From Rikenellaceae bacterium (GTDB lineage Bacteria; Bacteroidota; Bacteroidia; Bacteroidales; Rikenellaceae): DNA of 9,452 bases. A program made the translations under genes and the position numbers. Of this stretch, positions 1 to 6,396 are shown piece by piece; the stretch's first letter is position 1, and every line of letters begins with the position of its first letter. The DNA is taken from assembly GCA_020859745.1 (NCBI GenBank), contig JAJBVQ010000036.1:1-9452 (forward strand), in the 5' to 3' direction. Below the pieces are notes generated by a model that had not been told where the DNA came from, searched no databases, and saw only the letters and a program-made list of their open reading frames with translations.

Positions 1-213
1 GTCCCGTTCTTTCGTGTCGCCGTCCTGTTTCGGGGTATAAGGCTTCCTGTTTGGTTTACCGAAAGTGCGGCCCCCCGGTTTTCCATACGGTTTGCGTTCT
101 CCTGCCGGACGTTCACGGCGCGGGGCCAGGGTTTCCGGCAGGTCGCGTGCTTCGGTGTCCGATTCGCGGCGGAAGAAACTCTTTTTTACCGGCTTATCAT
201 CATTGTATGCCAT
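1..213 (-). CDS. N-terminus of an unidentified basic, low-complexity protein (partial, runs off the left edge)
   Basis: An open frame on the minus strand starts at an ATG (213-211) and stays open to base 1, giving 71 codons. It begins MAYNDDKPVKKSFFRRES and continues with a Lys/Arg/Pro/Gly-rich stretch containing repeats of the GKPxxR type (residues about 40-60). The start lies inside the end of the upstream ABC-F gene, overlapping it by 14 bp, which suggests translational coupling in one operon. No domain is visible. In Bacteroidetes, such basic disordered N-terminal extensions are common on rRNA-modifying enzymes such as RluB-type pseudouridine synthases and on some RNA-binding proteins, and an RNA-related role would fit the ribosome-associated neighbour. 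That assignment is inference only; the functional domain lies outside the window. Confidence 0.72.
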   Translation of the reverse strand, partial: MAYNDDKPVKKSFFRRESDTEARDLPETLAPRRERPAGERKPYGKPGGRTFGKPNRKPYTPKQDGDTKERD

Positions 214-2182
214 ATTCTTCTAATTTTTCGGTCGCTTCGGTCCACTCCTGCATCTTGGCGTCCAGTTTGGTTTTCAGTTGGTTGTACTCTTCGAACAGGG
301 CCATCGTGTACCGGGCCGGGTCCATCAGCTGCGCGTCCAGCTCCGTGGTCTTCGCCTCCAGTTCCGCAATTTCGGTCTCCAGTTTGGTGACAGCGTTCCG
401 CAGCCGCGTCACCTGCCGGTCGCGCTCTTTCTTCTCTGCGTAAGAAAGTTCCGGCTGTTTCTTTTCCGGCGCAGGCACCGGTTTCCGCGGCTCTTTGGCG
501 GGCGCAGGTTTGGTCTCGGTTTTAGGAGCCGCCCGCTCGATCTCGCGCATATTCTCGATCTGCCGCGCGCGCAGGAAGTCGTATATGCCTCCCAGATGCT
601 CCTTGACCCGCCCGTCGCGGAACTCGTAGACCTTGCTCACCAGTCCGTCCAGGAACTCGCGGTCGTGCGAGATCACCAGCACCGTCCCGTCATAGGCCAT
701 CAAGGCGCGCTTGAGGATATCCTTCGAGCGCATGTCCATGTGGTTGGTCGGCTCGTCGAGGATCAGCAGGTTGTACGGCTCCAGCATCAGCCGGGCCATC
801 GCCAGCCGCGACCGTTCGCCGCCGCTCAGCACCTTGACCTTTTTGTCGATCTCCTCGCCGCGGAACAGGAAAGCGCCCAGTATATCCCGCAGGCGGGTAC
901 GAATGTCCCCCACAGCCACCCGGTCCAGCGTGTCGAACACCGTGAACTCGCCGTCCATCAGGTCGTCCTGGTTCTGGGCGAAGTAGCCGATATGCACGTT
1001 ATGTCCCGTTCTGGTGGAACCCTCGGTCGCGGTGATCTCGTTCAGCACCATCCGCACGAAAGTGGTCTTCCCCTCGCCGTTCCGTCCCACAAGGGCCACC
1101 TTTTCGCCCCGCTCCACCACGATATTGGCTCCCGAAAAGACATGTTTTTCCCCCTTGTCCCCGATGGCCGGGAAAGTCATGCCCGCCTCTTTGGCTTCGA
1201 CGACGATCTGTCCCGACCGCGGAGCCGCCGGGAAGCGGATATTCAGGGTCGCATTATCCTCCTCCTCGACCTCGATGCGTTCGATCTTGTCGAGTTGCTT
1301 GATGCGGGACTGCACCTGGTTCGATTTGGTCGGTTTGTAGCGGAATTTCTCGATGAACTCCTCCGTCTTTTCGATCATCCGCTGCTGGTTCTCGTAAGCC
1401 GCTATCTGCTGTTGCCGCCGTTCGGCGCGCAGCTCCATATACCGACTGTACGGCACTTTGTAATCGGTCGCCCGCCCGCACGAGATTTCGATCGTCCGGT
1501 TGGTCACATTGTCCAGGAAGGCCCGGTCGTGCGAGATCAGGATCACCGCCCCGCCGTAGCTCTGCAAATAGGTTTCGAGCCACTGGATACTCTCGATGTC
1601 GAGGTGGTTGGTCGGCTCGTCGAGCAGGAACAGCGTCGGCTTTTTCAGGAGCAGTTTGGCCAGCTCGATGCGCATGCGCCAGCCACCCGAAAAAGTAGCG
1701 GTCGGCTTGTTGAACTCCTCGCGTTTGAAACCCAGCCCGAGCAGGGTCTTTTCGACCTCCGCGTCGCGGTTGTCGCCGTCCAGCAGGTGGTACCGCTCGG
1801 TGGCGTCGTGCAGCCGGTGGAGCAGTTTTTCGTACTCTGCCGACTCGTAATCGGTACGCACGGAAATTTCGGCCGTGCAGTATTCGATCTCCTGTTCCAG
1901 TTCAAGGATCTCCGCAAAGGCCTTGCCGCACTCGGTGATCAGGTCGGTGTCGTCGGCCACGCGCATTTGCTGCGGCAGGTAGCCGATCGTGCACTCTTCG
2001 GTCTTGGATATGGTGCCCGAAGTGGGCGTCTGCAAGCCCGCTATGAGCTTGAGTATGGTCGATTTGCCGGCTCCGTTCTTGCCCACCAGCCCGATGCGCT
2101 CTTTGGCGTTGATCAGGAAGGATACGTCGCGGAACAGGTCGGTTCCGCCGAACGAAACGGTCAGATTATCTATGGATAACAT
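200..2182 (-). CDS. ABC-F family ATPase (ribosome-associated, non-transporter ABC protein)
   Basis: The protein has 660 residues, two ABC ATPase domains in one chain and no membrane segments: the ABC-F architecture. Domain 1 has Walker A GKNGAGKST (34-42), signature SGGW (165-168), Walker B/catalytic Glu LLDEPTNHLD (186-195) and SHD (217-219). Domain 2 has Walker A GRNGEGKTT (366-374), signature LSGGE (452-456), LILDEPTNHMD (473-483) and SHD (505-507). The charged linker at about 240-320 corresponds to the P-site tRNA interaction motif of the family. After domain 2 comes a Pro/Lys/Ala-rich hinge (about 551-577) and a C-terminal coiled coil (about 578-655), as in Uup and related members. Family members bind the ribosomal E site and modulate translation or resolve stalls; some confer antibiotic resistance. 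The exact subfamily cannot be fixed by eye. It follows rpe by 35 bp and overlaps the next gene, so it is probably co-transcribed. Confidence 0.95.
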   Translation of the reverse strand: MLSIDNLTVSFGGTDLFRDVSFLINAKERIGLVGKNGAGKSTILKLIAGLQTPTSGTISKTEECTIGYLPQQMRVADDTDLITECGKAFAEILELEQEIEYCTAEISVRTDYESAEYEKLLHRLHDATERYHLLDGDNRDAEVEKTLLGLGFKREEFNKPTATFSGGWRMRIELAKLLLKKPTLFLLDEPTNHLDIESIQWLETYLQSYGGAVILISHDRAFLDNVTNRTIEISCGRATDYKVPYSRYMELRAERRQQQIAAYENQQRMIEKTEEFIEKFRYKPTKSNQVQSRIKQLDKIERIEVEEEDNATLNIRFPAAPRSGQIVVEAKEAGMTFPAIGDKGEKHVFSGANIVVERGEKVALVGRNGEGKTTFVRMVLNEITATEGSTRTGHNVHIGYFAQNQDDLMDGEFTVFDTLDRVAVGDIRTRLRDILGAFLFRGEEIDKKVKVLSGGERSRLAMARLMLEPYNLLILDEPTNHMDMRSKDILKRALMAYDGTVLVISHDREFLDGLVSKVYEFRDGRVKEHLGGIYDFLRARQIENMREIERAAPKTETKPAPAKEPRKPVPAPEKKQPELSYAEKKERDRQVTRLRNAVTKLETEIAELEAKTTELDAQLMDPARYTMALFEEYNQLKTKLDAKMQEWTEATEKLEEYGIQ

Positions 2183-2217
2183 GTGAATACTAAGTCTTGT
2201 GTGGAAAATCCGGGGCG

Positions 2218-2868
2218 TTACGCCTCGATCAACTGTTGAATGGCCGCCACGGGGTCTTCGGCCCCGAAAACGGCGTTGCCCGCCACCAGAACATCGGCAC
2301 CTGCGGCGAAAAGCTGGGCGGCGTTGTCCTTGTTCACGCCCCCGTCCACCTGGATAAGCGCTCCGCTGTTCTTACGCAGCAGCAGGTCTTTGGTGCGGCT
2401 GACCTTGTCCAGCGACGAGGCGATGAACTGCTGTCCTCCGAAACCCGGATTGACGCTCATAATGAGCACCATATCGGCCATGGCCGCCACCTCCTCGATG
2501 GAGCATACCGGTGTGTGCGGGTTCAGGGCCACGCCGGCCCGCATCCCGGCGTCGTGGATGGCCTGTAACGTCCGGTGCAGGTGGGTCGACGCCTCGACAT
2601 GCACCGTCAGGTAGTCCGCGCCGGCGGCCTTGAAATCGGTCACGTAGCGTTCCGGCTGCACGATCATCAGGTGCACGTCGAGCACTTTGTCAGTAGCCTT
2701 GCGCAGCGCTTTGACCACCGGCAGCCCGAAGCTGATATTGGGCACGAACACGCCGTCCATCACGTCGAGGTGGAACCACTCGGCCCGGCTGCGGTTCACC
2801 GTCTCGGCGGCATCGCCAAGGTGCAGGAAGTCAGCGGAGAGGAACGAAGGGGAGATGATGCGCGGCAT
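2218..2868 (-). CDS. rpe: Ribulose-phosphate 3-epimerase
   Basis: This cytosolic enzyme interconverts D-ribulose 5-phosphate and D-xylulose 5-phosphate in the pentose phosphate pathway. The 216-residue product has the usual family length and TIM-barrel motifs: ISPSFLSADF near the N-terminus (5-14), FHLDVMDGVFVPN (32-44) with metal ligands His33 and Asp35, DVHLMI (64-69) with His66, the phosphate-loop segment SVNPGFGGQ (138-146), and VDGGVN (174-179) with the second catalytic Asp175. The ATG at 2868 is chosen because MPRIISPSFL aligns with the family start. The frame is open further upstream to 2946, but that extension is not family-like and crosses the candidate promoter. It is the first gene of a minus-strand operon with the ABC-F gene 35 bp downstream, and is divergent from recQ. 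Confidence 0.96.
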   Translation of the reverse strand: MPRIISPSFLSADFLHLGDAAETVNRSRAEWFHLDVMDGVFVPNISFGLPVVKALRKATDKVLDVHLMIVQPERYVTDFKAAGADYLTVHVEASTHLHRTLQAIHDAGMRAGVALNPHTPVCSIEEVAAMADMVLIMSVNPGFGGQQFIASSLDKVSRTKDLLLRKNSGALIQVDGGVNKDNAAQLFAAGADVLVAGNAVFGAEDPVAAIQQLIEA

Positions 2869-2934
2869 GGCTGGGTCGGTCTTAAATACGGTCTGGTTCG
2901 GTGCCGGCCGGAATCGTTTCCGGACGGACAGTCG

Positions 2935-2942
2935 CAAAGGTA
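2935..2942 (-). promoter_or_regulatory. Candidate -7 promoter element for rpe (TACCTTTG)
   Basis: On the minus strand the segment reads TACCTTTG, an exact match to the Bacteroidetes -7 consensus TAnnTTTG. It would start transcription near 2928, about 60 nt before the rpe ATG. No clear -33 TTTG is visible at the usual distance. The predicted transcript would carry a small hairpin (CCGGAA/TTCCGG, 2908-2923) close to its 5' end. Confidence 0.6.
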
Positions 2943-2955
2943 ACATTAATTTGCG

Positions 2956-2963
2956 TAATTTTG
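2956..2963 (+). promoter_or_regulatory. Candidate -7 promoter element for recQ (TAATTTTG)
   Basis: TAATTTTG matches TAnnTTTG exactly on the plus strand and would start transcription near 2970, about 30 nt before the recQ ATG. A convincing -33 element is not seen. It lies only 13 bp from the oppositely directed rpe element, so the two promoters share the same short AT-rich patch. Confidence 0.55.
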
Positions 2964-3001
2964 TTTAATCATGCGGGTCGGCGGCGGCCCGGCAAGTCGT
3001 T

Positions 3002-4927
3002 ATGGCGGATATTCAGGAAATACTCGAAAAATACTGGGGCTACAAGGAGTTCCGGCCTTTGCAGCGCGAGATCATCGGCTCGGTGCTCGCGGGGCGCGAT
3101 ACGGTGGCGCTATTGCCGACGGGGGGCGGAAAATCGCTGACGTATCAGGTTCCCGCGTTGGCGCTGCCGGGGGTGACGATCGTCATTACCCCATTGATCG
3201 CCCTGATGAAAGACCAGGTGGACGCCCTGCGGCGGCTGCGGATCAATGCGGTGGCGATCCATTCGGCCATGTCGGCCAAAGAGATCGACATTGCGCTGGA
3301 CAACTGCGTGTACGGGGATGTGAAGCTGCTCTACATTGCGCCGGAGCGGATCGACACGCGCATTTTCCACACTCGGGTGCGGAAGATGGAGGTGTCGCTG
3401 GTGGCGGTGGACGAAGCGCACTGTATCTCGGAGTGGGGCTATGATTTCCGGCCCGCTTACCTCAAGATTTCGCGGCTGCGGGAGTGGCTGCCCGAGGTGC
3501 CGTTCCTGGCGGTGACGGCCACGGCGACGTCGCTGGTGCTGGAGGACATCAAACTGCACCTGAAGCTCGACGAGCCGAAGGTTTTCCGGGGTTCGTTCGC
3601 GCGGCCCAATATCAGTTTCGTGGTTCGGCACGGGGAGAACAAGATGGAGCAGATGCTCCGCGTTATCCGGGGTGTGGGGTGGGCGGGGATCGTCTATGCC
3701 CGCACGCGCAAGGTGACGGAGGAGATCGCGGCGCAGTTGAAGGCGGAGGGGGTGTCGGCGGATTTTTACCATGCCGGGCTGGGATTCCGGATGCGGGCCG
3801 CGAGGCAGGAGGCGTGGCTGCGGAGCGAAGTGCGGGTGATCGTGGCGACCAACGCGTTCGGCATGGGGATCGACAAGGCGGACGTGCGTTTTGTGATTCA
3901 TGACCAGATGCCGGCGTCGCTGGAGGCCTACTATCAGGAGGCGGGGCGTGCGGGGCGCGACGGGCTGCCTTCGTATGCGGTTTTGCTTTACAACCAGATG
4001 GATTCGCTGGCGGCGAGGCGGCGTATCGAGACGGCGTATCCGCCGCTCGATACGGTGCGAAAGGTGTACGAGGCGATCTTCAACCACTTGCAGGTGACCG
4101 TTGGCGGGGGCAAGGATGCGATCTTCGATTTCGATATGCAGGAGTTCGCCGCGCGGTTCAAGATGTTCCCGCTGACGGTCTTCAATGCCATTAAGCTGTT
4201 GGAATTGAACGGCTATATGACGCTGACGGACGTGCTGGACAATCCTACGCGGATCATGTTCCGCATGTCGCGCGAGGAGCTTTACAAGTTGCAGGTGGAC
4301 CGCACGGAGCTGGACAGTTTCCTGCGGATTATCTTACGGTTGTACACGGGTCTTTTTACGGAGTTCGTGGCGGTGGACGAGAAGTATATCGCCAAAATGT
4401 CGGGATACACGGAGCAGCGGGTCAAGGAGTTGCTTTACCAGCTTTCGGTGATGCGGGTGATCCGCTATATCCCGCGGCGAAGCTCGCCGCTGCTGATCTT
4501 GCAGGAGGAGCGGCTACCGGCGGAGGATGTGGTGATCGCCCCGGTGACGTACCACCGGCGCAGGGAGATGGAGGAGCTCCGGGCTTCGGCGATGGCGGAA
4601 TATGCGGAGAACGGGTCGCAGTGCCGCAGTGTGCTGCTGCGCGAATATTTCGATGAAAAGAGTCCGGAGCCGTGCGGGGTGTGCGATGTCTGCCTGTCGC
4701 GGCGAACGGAGGATATGTTCCGCGAGAGCGATGCGTTCGCGGGGATCAAAACGGAGATCATGCGGGTGCTCTCCGAGGTGCCGGAGGGACGGTCGATTAC
4801 GCTGCGGGCGTTGATGGCGCAGGTGCCTGGAAGGCCGATGATGGTGCTGACGATGCTGAGGCGATTGTTGGCGGAGGGACGTGTGCGGCAACTGAGCGAC
4901 GGGGGCGTGGCGCTGGTCTCTGAATAA
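3002..4927 (+). CDS. recQ: RecQ-type ATP-dependent DNA helicase
   Basis: A superfamily 2 3'-5' helicase acting in recombination and replication-fork repair, 641 residues. Motif 0 is WGYKEFRPLQ (12-21); motif I LLPTGGGKS (37-45); Ia TPLIALMKDQ (63-72); II DEAH (137-140), followed by the RecQ aromatic loop CISEWGYDFRP (141-151); III TATAT (172-176). The second RecA fold includes ATNAFGMGIDK (282-292) and motif VI QEAGRAGRDG (312-321). A C-X16-C-X2-C-X2-C zinc site is present at C541, C558, C561 and C564. In E. coli RecQ the same spacing lies directly after the helicase core near residue 380; here about 200 residues, probably helical or winged-helix-like, intervene. No HRDC domain is evident and the protein ends about 75 residues after the zinc site. 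The start has no Shine-Dalgarno sequence, normal for Bacteroidetes. It is a single gene divergent from rpe. Confidence 0.95.
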   Translation: MADIQEILEKYWGYKEFRPLQREIIGSVLAGRDTVALLPTGGGKSLTYQVPALALPGVTIVITPLIALMKDQVDALRRLRINAVAIHSAMSAKEIDIALDNCVYGDVKLLYIAPERIDTRIFHTRVRKMEVSLVAVDEAHCISEWGYDFRPAYLKISRLREWLPEVPFLAVTATATSLVLEDIKLHLKLDEPKVFRGSFARPNISFVVRHGENKMEQMLRVIRGVGWAGIVYARTRKVTEEIAAQLKAEGVSADFYHAGLGFRMRAARQEAWLRSEVRVIVATNAFGMGIDKADVRFVIHDQMPASLEAYYQEAGRAGRDGLPSYAVLLYNQMDSLAARRRIETAYPPLDTVRKVYEAIFNHLQVTVGGGKDAIFDFDMQEFAARFKMFPLTVFNAIKLLELNGYMTLTDVLDNPTRIMFRMSREELYKLQVDRTELDSFLRIILRLYTGLFTEFVAVDEKYIAKMSGYTEQRVKELLYQLSVMRVIRYIPRRSSPLLILQEERLPAEDVVIAPVTYHRRREMEELRASAMAEYAENGSQCRSVLLREYFDEKSPEPCGVCDVCLSRRTEDMFRESDAFAGIKTEIMRVLSEVPEGRSITLRALMAQVPGRPMMVLTMLRRLLAEGRVRQLSDGGVALVSE

Positions 4928-4966
4928 GGGTGCTTCCGCATTTCGTCTCCCCCTTCCGTATCCCCG

Positions 4967-5446
4967 TCACTCCCGTACGCAGCGGACGGGGAAACCGATG
5001 GCAAGGTAGTTGCAGCCGCCCCCGCTGTCGAAATTGGCCGAGGTAGTGCGCAGTATCCAGTACCTATCGGGTGTCAAGTGCGATGACCAGTTGTTCCCTT
5101 CCGCGTGCACCATGCCGATGTAGCCTGTGTACCAGACCCGGTAGCCGCCTTGGGGAAGCCACGCCGCCCCTCCGGTAACGACCGGTGCATCCTGTCGCCA
5201 ACCGGTCGTTCCCGATTCGGTAAGCCAACTGCCCGTAGTCGTTTTCAGCGCATTCCACGGATCGTTCGCCCCTTCGCCGCTTCGAGGCACCCGCCACCCC
5301 ACCGGGCAGGGGTCGAAAAGGGTCTTTATCTCGTCCCGCCATAATGCGTCGTTTTGTGGTGATGTCCAGCCATAGCCGTTCGACCGTGCCGAGAAATAGA
5401 AGCCGGAGAGGTTGCGGATCTTACCGGCGGTCGTAACGCTCGTCGA
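4967..5446 (-). pseudogene. 5'-truncated C-terminal remnant of a FISUMP-domain (Bacteroidales surface) protein
   Basis: After a TGA at 5449-5447, one minus-strand frame is open for 159 codons to a TGA at 4969-4967, but it has no ATG. The translation resembles the C-terminal half of FISUMP (Fibrobacter succinogenes major paralogous) domain proteins, which are typically secreted lipoproteins: GKIRNLSGFYFSARSNGYGW, then TSPQNDALW, DPCPVGWRVPRSG, a Trp/Gly/Ser/Thr-rich middle, and the typical ending FPVRCVRE. Recognisable similarity begins at the SOD stop codon itself, with no signal peptide or N-terminal domain. A GTG (5302) falls in the middle of DPCPVGWRVP and is not a credible start. I infer a deletion remnant left next to sod; family assignment is by motif recognition only. 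Confidence 0.7.
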
Positions 5447-6101
5447 TCACTTTCCAGTCCACCAGGTCCCAGTAATTCGTGATGTATTCGGCCCGGCGGT
5501 TGCGGTAATCCAGATAGTAGGAATGTTCCCATACATCGAGTCCCAGCAGAGGAATAAGGCTGCTGCGCAGCGGGTTTCCGGCGTTGGCTTCGGTCTTGAT
5601 GCTCAGGTTTCCGGCTTTGTCGGTGGCGAGCCACGCCCAACCTGAGCCGAAAACGCCTGTGGCGGCTTTGGCGAACTGCGCTTTGAACTGCTCGAACGAA
5701 CCGAATGTCCGGTCGATAGCCGCTGCCAACGCTCCGCCGGGCTGCGTTTGCGGTTCGGGCGACATGCCGAGGAAGAAGAGCTGGTGGTTCAGGGATTGCC
5801 CGGCGTTATTGAAGATCGGCCCGTCGGGGGCTTTCACGACGATCTCTTCCAGCGAGAGGCCGGCATACGGGGTTCCCGGAATTAGGGCGTTGAGGTTGTC
5901 GATATAGGCTTTGTAATGCTTGCCGTAGTGGTATTCGAGGGTCTCCCGGCTCATTTTCGGGGCCAGTGCGTCGAGTGTGTATGGAAGTTTCGGCAATTCG
6001 TGCTTGCGGGCTGTCTGTGCGGAGGCGGTCAGGGTGGCTGCGCCGAGCCATGCAAGGGCTGCGAATAAAAGGTGTTTTTTCATTATAGTTGCGGTTTTCA
6101 T
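5421..6101 (-). CDS. sodB: Exported Fe/Mn-family superoxide dismutase
   Basis: The enzyme converts superoxide to O2 and H2O2. All four metal ligands are in place: His58 (EYHYGKHYKAY), His106 (NNAGQSLNHQLFF), Asp189 and His193 (LDVWEHSYYLDY). Gln102 in NNAGQ is at the position of the active-site Gln of iron or cambialistic enzymes. The mature part has normal SOD length. The N-terminus carries a signal peptide: KK, a hydrophobic core LLFAALAWLGAATLTA and a SASE-type I site TASA-Q after residue 28, with no lipobox Cys. The mature enzyme would therefore act in the periplasm or outside, unlike typical cytosolic Bacteroidales SODs. Two starts are possible, 6101 (given) and 6083 (MKKHLLFAA), the latter giving the more classical signal peptide. 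The stop codon overlaps the FISUMP remnant. A promoter candidate lies 30-65 bp upstream. Confidence 0.93.
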   Translation of the reverse strand: MKTATIMKKHLLFAALAWLGAATLTASAQTARKHELPKLPYTLDALAPKMSRETLEYHYGKHYKAYIDNLNALIPGTPYAGLSLEEIVVKAPDGPIFNNAGQSLNHQLFFLGMSPEPQTQPGGALAAAIDRTFGSFEQFKAQFAKAATGVFGSGWAWLATDKAGNLSIKTEANAGNPLRSSLIPLLGLDVWEHSYYLDYRNRRAEYITNYWDLVDWKVIDERYDRR

Positions 6102-6132
6102 CCGGATAGTGTTTCCGCAAACGGTGTGCCAT

Positions 6133-6140
6133 TAAAAAAA
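6133..6140. repeat. Left 8-bp direct repeat flanking the MITE-like element (candidate target duplication)
   Basis: TAAAAAAA immediately precedes the left inverted repeat. The same 8-mer in the same orientation follows the right inverted repeat at 6316-6323. Its low complexity limits its weight as evidence. Confidence 0.45.
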
Positions 6141-6166
6141 GGTAAGTAGATACGACTTCACCCAAA
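6137..6166 (-). promoter_or_regulatory. Candidate sod promoter, lying mostly in the MITE-like element
   Basis: On the minus strand TTTG (6166-6163) is followed after 18 bp by TACCTTTT (6144-6137), a 7/8 match to the -7 consensus TAnnTTTG at near-normal spacing. Transcription would start near 6130, about 30 nt before the first sod ATG. The spacer contains the 13-bp inverted-repeat motif GGTGAAGTCGTAT, so any protein binding that motif would compete with RNA polymerase. Confidence 0.5.
6141..6162 (+). repeat. Left terminal inverted repeat
   Basis: GGTAA, then GTAG, then ATACGACTTCACC. The last 13 bases are perfectly complementary to 6292-6304 and the first five to 6311-6315. It lies in the spacer and -7 region of the candidate sod promoter. 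Confidence 0.6.
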
Positions 6167-6291
6167 ATCGGGCGATGATCTCTCCAACCGGCCCGGCGGT
6201 GCCGCTCTGCACACGAGCCGGGAGTTTTCTCCGTGCCAGGGGATGGGAGCGGGCCGAAAATAATTGAAAATCCGGCTTACATGTAAAATAA

Positions 6292-6315
6292 GGTGAAGTC
6301 GTATATATTTTTACC
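6292..6315 (-). repeat. Right terminal inverted repeat
   Basis: Read on the minus strand it is GGTAA, then AAATAT, then ATACGACTTCACC, matching the left arm except for the 4-versus-6-bp AT-rich step. It abuts the T-tract of the ilvC terminator. Confidence 0.6.
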
Positions 6316-6323
6316 TAAAAAAA
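6316..6323. repeat. Right 8-bp direct repeat (candidate target duplication)
   Basis: A second copy of TAAAAAAA, matching 6133-6140. Seven of its bases are also the T-tract of the ilvC terminator on the minus strand, so it has its own functional reason to exist. Confidence 0.45.
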
Positions 6324-6352
6324 GTCCGGCCCCGTTTTTACGGGGCCGGACT
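6316..6352 (-). terminator. Rho-independent terminator of ilvC
   Basis: A perfect 12-bp GC-rich stem, AGTCCGGCCCCG (6323-6334) with CGGGGCCGGACT (6341-6352), closes a 6-nt loop. On the minus strand it is followed by a run of seven T. It lies 45 bp downstream of the ilvC stop codon. No T-run follows on the plus strand, so it acts in the minus direction only. Confidence 0.93.
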
Positions 6353-6396
6353 CAGCTTCATGCTTGTGCCAATACGGTACTTCAGTATGTAAAGAA

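Larger units (their letters stand above)
6141..6315. mobile_element. MITE-like non-coding element between sod and ilvC
   Basis: The 175-bp segment begins GGTAA and ends TTACC. Its ends are imperfect inverted repeats of 22 and 24 bp (6141-6162 and 6292-6315): GGTAA, a 4- or 6-bp AT-rich step, and then a perfect 13-bp arm ATACGACTTCACC. It is flanked directly by the 8-bp direct repeats TAAAAAAA (6133-6140 and 6316-6323). No ORF of note lies inside. The interior is GC-rich with short inverted repeats (AGCCGG/CCGGCT) and the palindrome TTACATGTAA (6277-6286). Removing the segment plus one repeat copy would restore an uninterrupted ilvC terminator T-tract followed by the sod leader, as expected for insertion into a terminator. 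The alternative is a pair of regulator sites for sod. Copy number cannot be judged from one window. Confidence 0.5.

Noticed and set aside
278..2179. 633-codon open frame on the plus strand
   Set aside because: It is the antisense shadow of the ABC-F gene; the translation has no recognisable domain, while the minus strand has all ABC motifs.
2869..2946. Upstream in-frame start extending Rpe by 26 residues
   Set aside because: Extension crosses the TACCTTTG element and has no counterpart in the family.
3110..4087. 325-codon open frame on the minus strand inside recQ
   Set aside because: Arg/His/Pro-rich shadow of the helicase motifs on the other strand.
4928..4966. Search for a bidirectional terminator between recQ and the FISUMP remnant
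   Set aside because: The 39-bp convergent gap is C/T-rich with no stable stem.
5326..5640. 104-codon open frame on the minus strand across the sod/remnant junction
   Set aside because: Different frame from both sod and the FISUMP fragment, with no domain and biased composition.
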